Shown here: positions 22,185 to 24,189 of the stretch, in pieces
How positions within the stretch are numbered: the first letter of the stretch is position 1
Layout of the letters: every line of letters begins with the position of its first letter
Assembly: GCA_035318985.1 (NCBI GenBank)
Contig: DATHDP010000129.1
Coordinates: 1-24,189 of the forward strand
Source: VBAS01 sp035318985
Lineage (GTDB): Bacteria > Bacteroidota > Bacteroidia > Chitinophagales > Chitinophagaceae
Direction of reading: 5' to 3'
Length of the DNA stretch: 24,189 nucleotides
The notes under the pieces: model-generated
Seen by the model: the letters and a program-made list of their open reading frames with translations, nothing else
Told to the model about the DNA's origin: nothing
Databases searched by the model: none
Program-made: the position numbers and the translations under genes

Positions 22185-22954
22185 TGCTGATAATTTTCAG
22201 GTGTCGGAAATTTAGTTGGCATTTGTGGTTTACCAAAAACAATTTTTGTTACTTCTCTGCAGTGTGAATTCATGTAAAGATTGTCAAGTGCAATATATTC
22301 TCTTTGTTCTGCCACTTTTGCTGATGGGATCACTTTTTTTTCTAATAATTTTTTTAAATATTTTTCTTTTAACGCTGGGGTAATTAAACTTTTAGAAAAT
22401 GTTATTCTTTTTCCAGTTGCATGTTCCACTGATTTAGCGATCATTTCTGCACAATACATTTTATCATCTGTTGAAAGATCAAAGTTCATATCGAATTGCA
22501 GCTTATTCATATAATGTGTATGAATAATATTTTTTAATTTTTCAAGTTCTGCGGTTGTAATGTCATACCGGTATACTCCAACTGCAACATTGTGGGCCGG
22601 TGTAATAAATGAATCGACAATATCCCGGCGCATTATTTCATCCGGATTTATATCACCGGCCATATTGCTATAGATATACATGGTTCCATTATCCATCATT
22701 GCAATCCCGCTATGAGAAAAGAGTTTTTCATTTTGACTAAAATCGCTTAAGGACTCGCTGGTAAAATCATTACCGCAACGTAACACAAGATCGCCTTCCC
22801 GAATGCTGTCAACCACTGCATAGATCATTTTCCAGCGTTCATTTAACAATGAATCAGATAGAGGGGGAGTTATTTTAGCACTTTCGTTATCTCCATTAAC
22901 ATTACATGCAAATGCAATAAAGGCAGAGAATAAAATGAAAGAATATTTTTTCAT
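22181..22954 (-). CDS. YiiX/YebB-like permuted NlpC/P60 cysteine peptidase lipoprotein
   Basis: A 257-residue lipoprotein. The start is the ATG at 22952-22954 (MKKYSFILFSAFIAFACN, lipobox FAC with Cys 17); a TTG at 22981 would start inside the upstream terminator and is rejected. The mature part matches the circularly permuted NlpC/P60-like group typified by YiiX: GDLVLRCGN (about 54-62), then LFSHSGIAM with the likely catalytic H81, and a late KMYCAEMIAKSV with the likely nucleophile C168. Such proteins are predicted amidases or lipid/peptide hydrolases of the envelope; the substrate is unknown. Its stop overlaps the RNase HI start by four bases. Confidence 0.85.
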   Translation of the reverse strand: MKKYSFILFSAFIAFACNVNGDNESAKITPPLSDSLLNERWKMIYAVVDSIREGDLVLRCGNDFTSESLSDFSQNEKLFSHSGIAMMDNGTMYIYSNMAGDINPDEIMRRDIVDSFITPAHNVAVGVYRYDITTAELEKLKNIIHTHYMNKLQFDMNFDLSTDDKMYCAEMIAKSVEHATGKRITFSKSLITPALKEKYLKKLLEKKVIPSAKVAEQREYIALDNLYMNSHCREVTKIVFGKPQMPTKFPTPENYQH

Positions 22955-22970
22955 AGAAAGCGATAAAATT

Positions 22971-23007
22971 AAAAAATCCAACCTTGAAAAACCAAAGTTG
23001 GATTTTT
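22971..23007 (-). terminator. Terminator of the anchor-J-like lipoprotein gene
   Basis: AAAAATCCAAC (22972-22982) pairs with GTTGGATTTTT (22997-23007) around a 14-nt loop. Read on the minus strand the stem ends in a T-run (complement of 22971-22976), placing it between the gene ending at 23027 and the start at 22954. The A/T tracts are symmetric, so it could work in both directions. Confidence 0.8.
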
Positions 23008-23026
23008 ATAAAAGAAAATATTTTTT

Positions 23027-23773
23027 TTACTGGCTGATAAAATCAAAATCATCAAGACCGATCTCATCAGATACTGAGCCACCGGGTCCGCCATCTTTTA
23101 CATAATATCTGAAACCAACACGATGCTTTTGAGGTATCGTTCCATTTGGCAAGCCTGAAATAACAATTTCAAACTTTGTCCATGTACTTGGGTAGCCAAC
23201 CGGATACGCGGTTGGAGAAAGATTAGGATTAATGTCAAGAAGCTTAACTGTAAAATCGCCTGTCTCCGCTGGAGTTCTGCCAACATTATAGCTGTTGCTG
23301 GTTGGGTTTAGCCAAACCTGCATACGATCAGGGAAACTAACAGGATCAGCAGTGGTTGTCCAGAAAGAAATGATATCGCCATTTTTCATTGATAGTTCAG
23401 GGGTTATTAACCAGCAATTAAGAAAGGACACACCTTCACCAGCGAAATAATTTACGTTTGCATGTTCACTTGCACTCGCCTTGTATGAGTGTGAAGCGAT
23501 CCTTGATTCAAACGGCCCCCCTTTTGTACCATTCAGGCCATTCACGACATAAGAACCCTGCTGCCATGATTGTGAGCCAATCGGGTCACTAAGATTTACA
23601 CCTTTCCAACCCATATCGATCACACGTTGCATTGAATCAAACTCTTCATGATAAGAAAGACTGGCAGGCTGTGTTGATTTTGCTGTCACCTTATCTTCAC
23701 CACAAGAACTAATAAGAACGGAAGAAAATATTGTAAGTACGAAACCAATGAGATGTAAATTTCTTTTAGTCAT
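23027..23773 (-). CDS. Choice-of-anchor J-like lipoprotein
   Basis: A 248-residue lipoprotein with a signal ending LISSCGED (lipid-modified Cys 24). The mature part is a beta-sandwich of the kind annotated as choice-of-anchor J: SYHEEFDSMQRVIDMGWKGVNLSDPIGS near the start, then NYFAGEGVSFLNCWLITPELSMKNGDIISFWTTT, DRMQVWLNP, FTVKLLDINP, WTKFEIVISG and a final FRYYVKDGGPGGS, IGLDDFDF. These modules are carbohydrate-binding-like folds found on secreted proteins; here the module stands alone on a lipid anchor. It is followed by a terminator and preceded by a paralogue 42 nt upstream. The specific ligand is unknown. Confidence 0.85.
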   Translation of the reverse strand: MTKRNLHLIGFVLTIFSSVLISSCGEDKVTAKSTQPASLSYHEEFDSMQRVIDMGWKGVNLSDPIGSQSWQQGSYVVNGLNGTKGGPFESRIASHSYKASASEHANVNYFAGEGVSFLNCWLITPELSMKNGDIISFWTTTADPVSFPDRMQVWLNPTSNSYNVGRTPAETGDFTVKLLDINPNLSPTAYPVGYPSTWTKFEIVISGLPNGTIPQKHRVGFRYYVKDGGPGGSVSDEIGLDDFDFISQ

Positions 23774-23815
23774 TTTAGCTTTTTTGGGTTGGTACTAAAT
23801 TATTTTAATTAGGAA

Positions 23816-24189
23816 TTATTTTTTCATGCTATAGGATACGGCATCAATACCTATAGCAGAACCACGTCCATTGCTTCCTGCTTCTTCAATATAATAGCGG
23901 AATGCAAATCTTCCTTTTGTTGGTCCATTCAGGCCAATAACTGTAGCTTCAAATCTCGTCCATACATGTGGGTAAGCTTGTCTTGCCTGCGTGTAAAGTG
24001 GATCCGCCGGATTATTGAAAGAGTTTTTTAGAAATTCGTAATAAAAAGGATTAACGTCAAGAAGTGGAACGGTAAAATCGCCGGGATCCGTCCCATTTCC
24101 ACAATTCAATGAAGTGGTTTTATTCAGTCTCACTTGCATGCGATTGATATAATCAGTTGAGTCGGTGGTGGTACCAACCTGATCTAATT
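23816..24189 (-). CDS. Choice-of-anchor J-like protein, C-terminal part (cut by window edge)
   Basis: The reverse frame stays open to the right edge, giving about 124 C-terminal residues; the start lies outside. It aligns by eye with the neighbour at 23027: TTTDSTDYINRMQVRLN against TTTADPVSFPDRMQVWLN, GDFTVPLLDVNP against GDFTVKLLDINP, WTRFEATVIGL against WTKFEIVISGL, RFAFRYYIEEAGSNGRG against RVGFRYYVKDGGPGGS, and a final IGIDAVSY against IGLDDFDF. The two are tandem paralogues 42 nt apart, probably co-transcribed. An internal ATG at 24139 is not the start because the homologous region continues upstream of it. Confidence 0.85.
   Translation of the reverse strand, partial: LDQVGTTTDSTDYINRMQVRLNKTTSLNCGNGTDPGDFTVPLLDVNPFYYEFLKNSFNNPADPLYTQARQAYPHVWTRFEATVIGLNGPTKGRFAFRYYIEEAGSNGRGSAIGIDAVSYSMKK

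Noticed and set aside
22955..22981. TTG start for the YiiX-like lipoprotein
   Set aside because: It lies inside the upstream terminator hairpin, and the ATG at 22954 gives a proper lipoprotein signal.
1..24189. CRISPR arrays, tRNA or rRNA genes, insertion sequences, toxin-antitoxin or restriction systems
   Set aside because: Scanning by eye found no regular direct repeats, transposase motifs, conserved RNA genes or defence-type proteins.

Overview
The window looks like a chromosomal segment of a low-GC Bacteroidota, most probably in or near the family Chitinophagaceae. The reasons are: a type IX secretion (T9SS) type B C-terminal domain on one protein and type A-like tails on two others; a CarboxypepD_reg module in front of a TonB-dependent receptor; a SusC-style plug domain; loose lipoboxes; the near absence of Shine-Dalgarno sequences; and upstream boxes matching the Bacteroidota promoter element TAnnTTTG. 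The family placement is inference. No rRNA, tRNA, CRISPR array, insertion sequence or prophage was seen.

Layout. 1-626 (-) is the N-terminal part of a gamma-glutamyltransferase cut by the window edge. Divergent from it is a TonB-dependent receptor (767-3547), then a large T9SS type B adhesin-like protein (3734-5743) and a secreted M14 zinc carboxypeptidase with a C-terminal GATase1-like domain (5853-8375), closed by a strong terminator. 8522-13037 is a tightly packed operon: a secreted PIG-L deacetylase, two tiny membrane proteins of 52 and 40 aa, and a sodium:solute symporter, joined by 1-nt and 4-nt overlaps. A DUF2911/TPR protein (13068-13901, -) converges on it, and its terminator hairpin reaches into the symporter's last codons.

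14024-16007 (-) is an ECF sigma factor followed by an anti-sigma-like membrane protein that also carries CarboxypepD_reg and TonB C-terminal domains. Divergent from it are two tandem genes with related C-terminal tails (16163-17137 and 17149-18162): one is an isolated SusC-type plug, the other a Cys-motif protein with an internal signal-like segment. This block is the best candidate for an uncharacterised system, a proposed cell-envelope signalling module.

The right third is mostly housekeeping and lipoprotein genes: xerD-type recombinase, an unknown lipoprotein, a YkgJ-type cysteine cluster protein, a YraN family protein, a DUF6580-like membrane protein, RNase HI coupled to a YiiX-like cysteine peptidase lipoprotein, and two tandem choice-of-anchor-J-like proteins, the second cut by the window edge. 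Stem-loops with an ATCCCGC/GCGGGAT stem recur as terminators.

No stretch longer than 300 bases lacks a gene; the longest gap is 18163-18431. All assignments come from reading translations and motifs by eye, without database searches.
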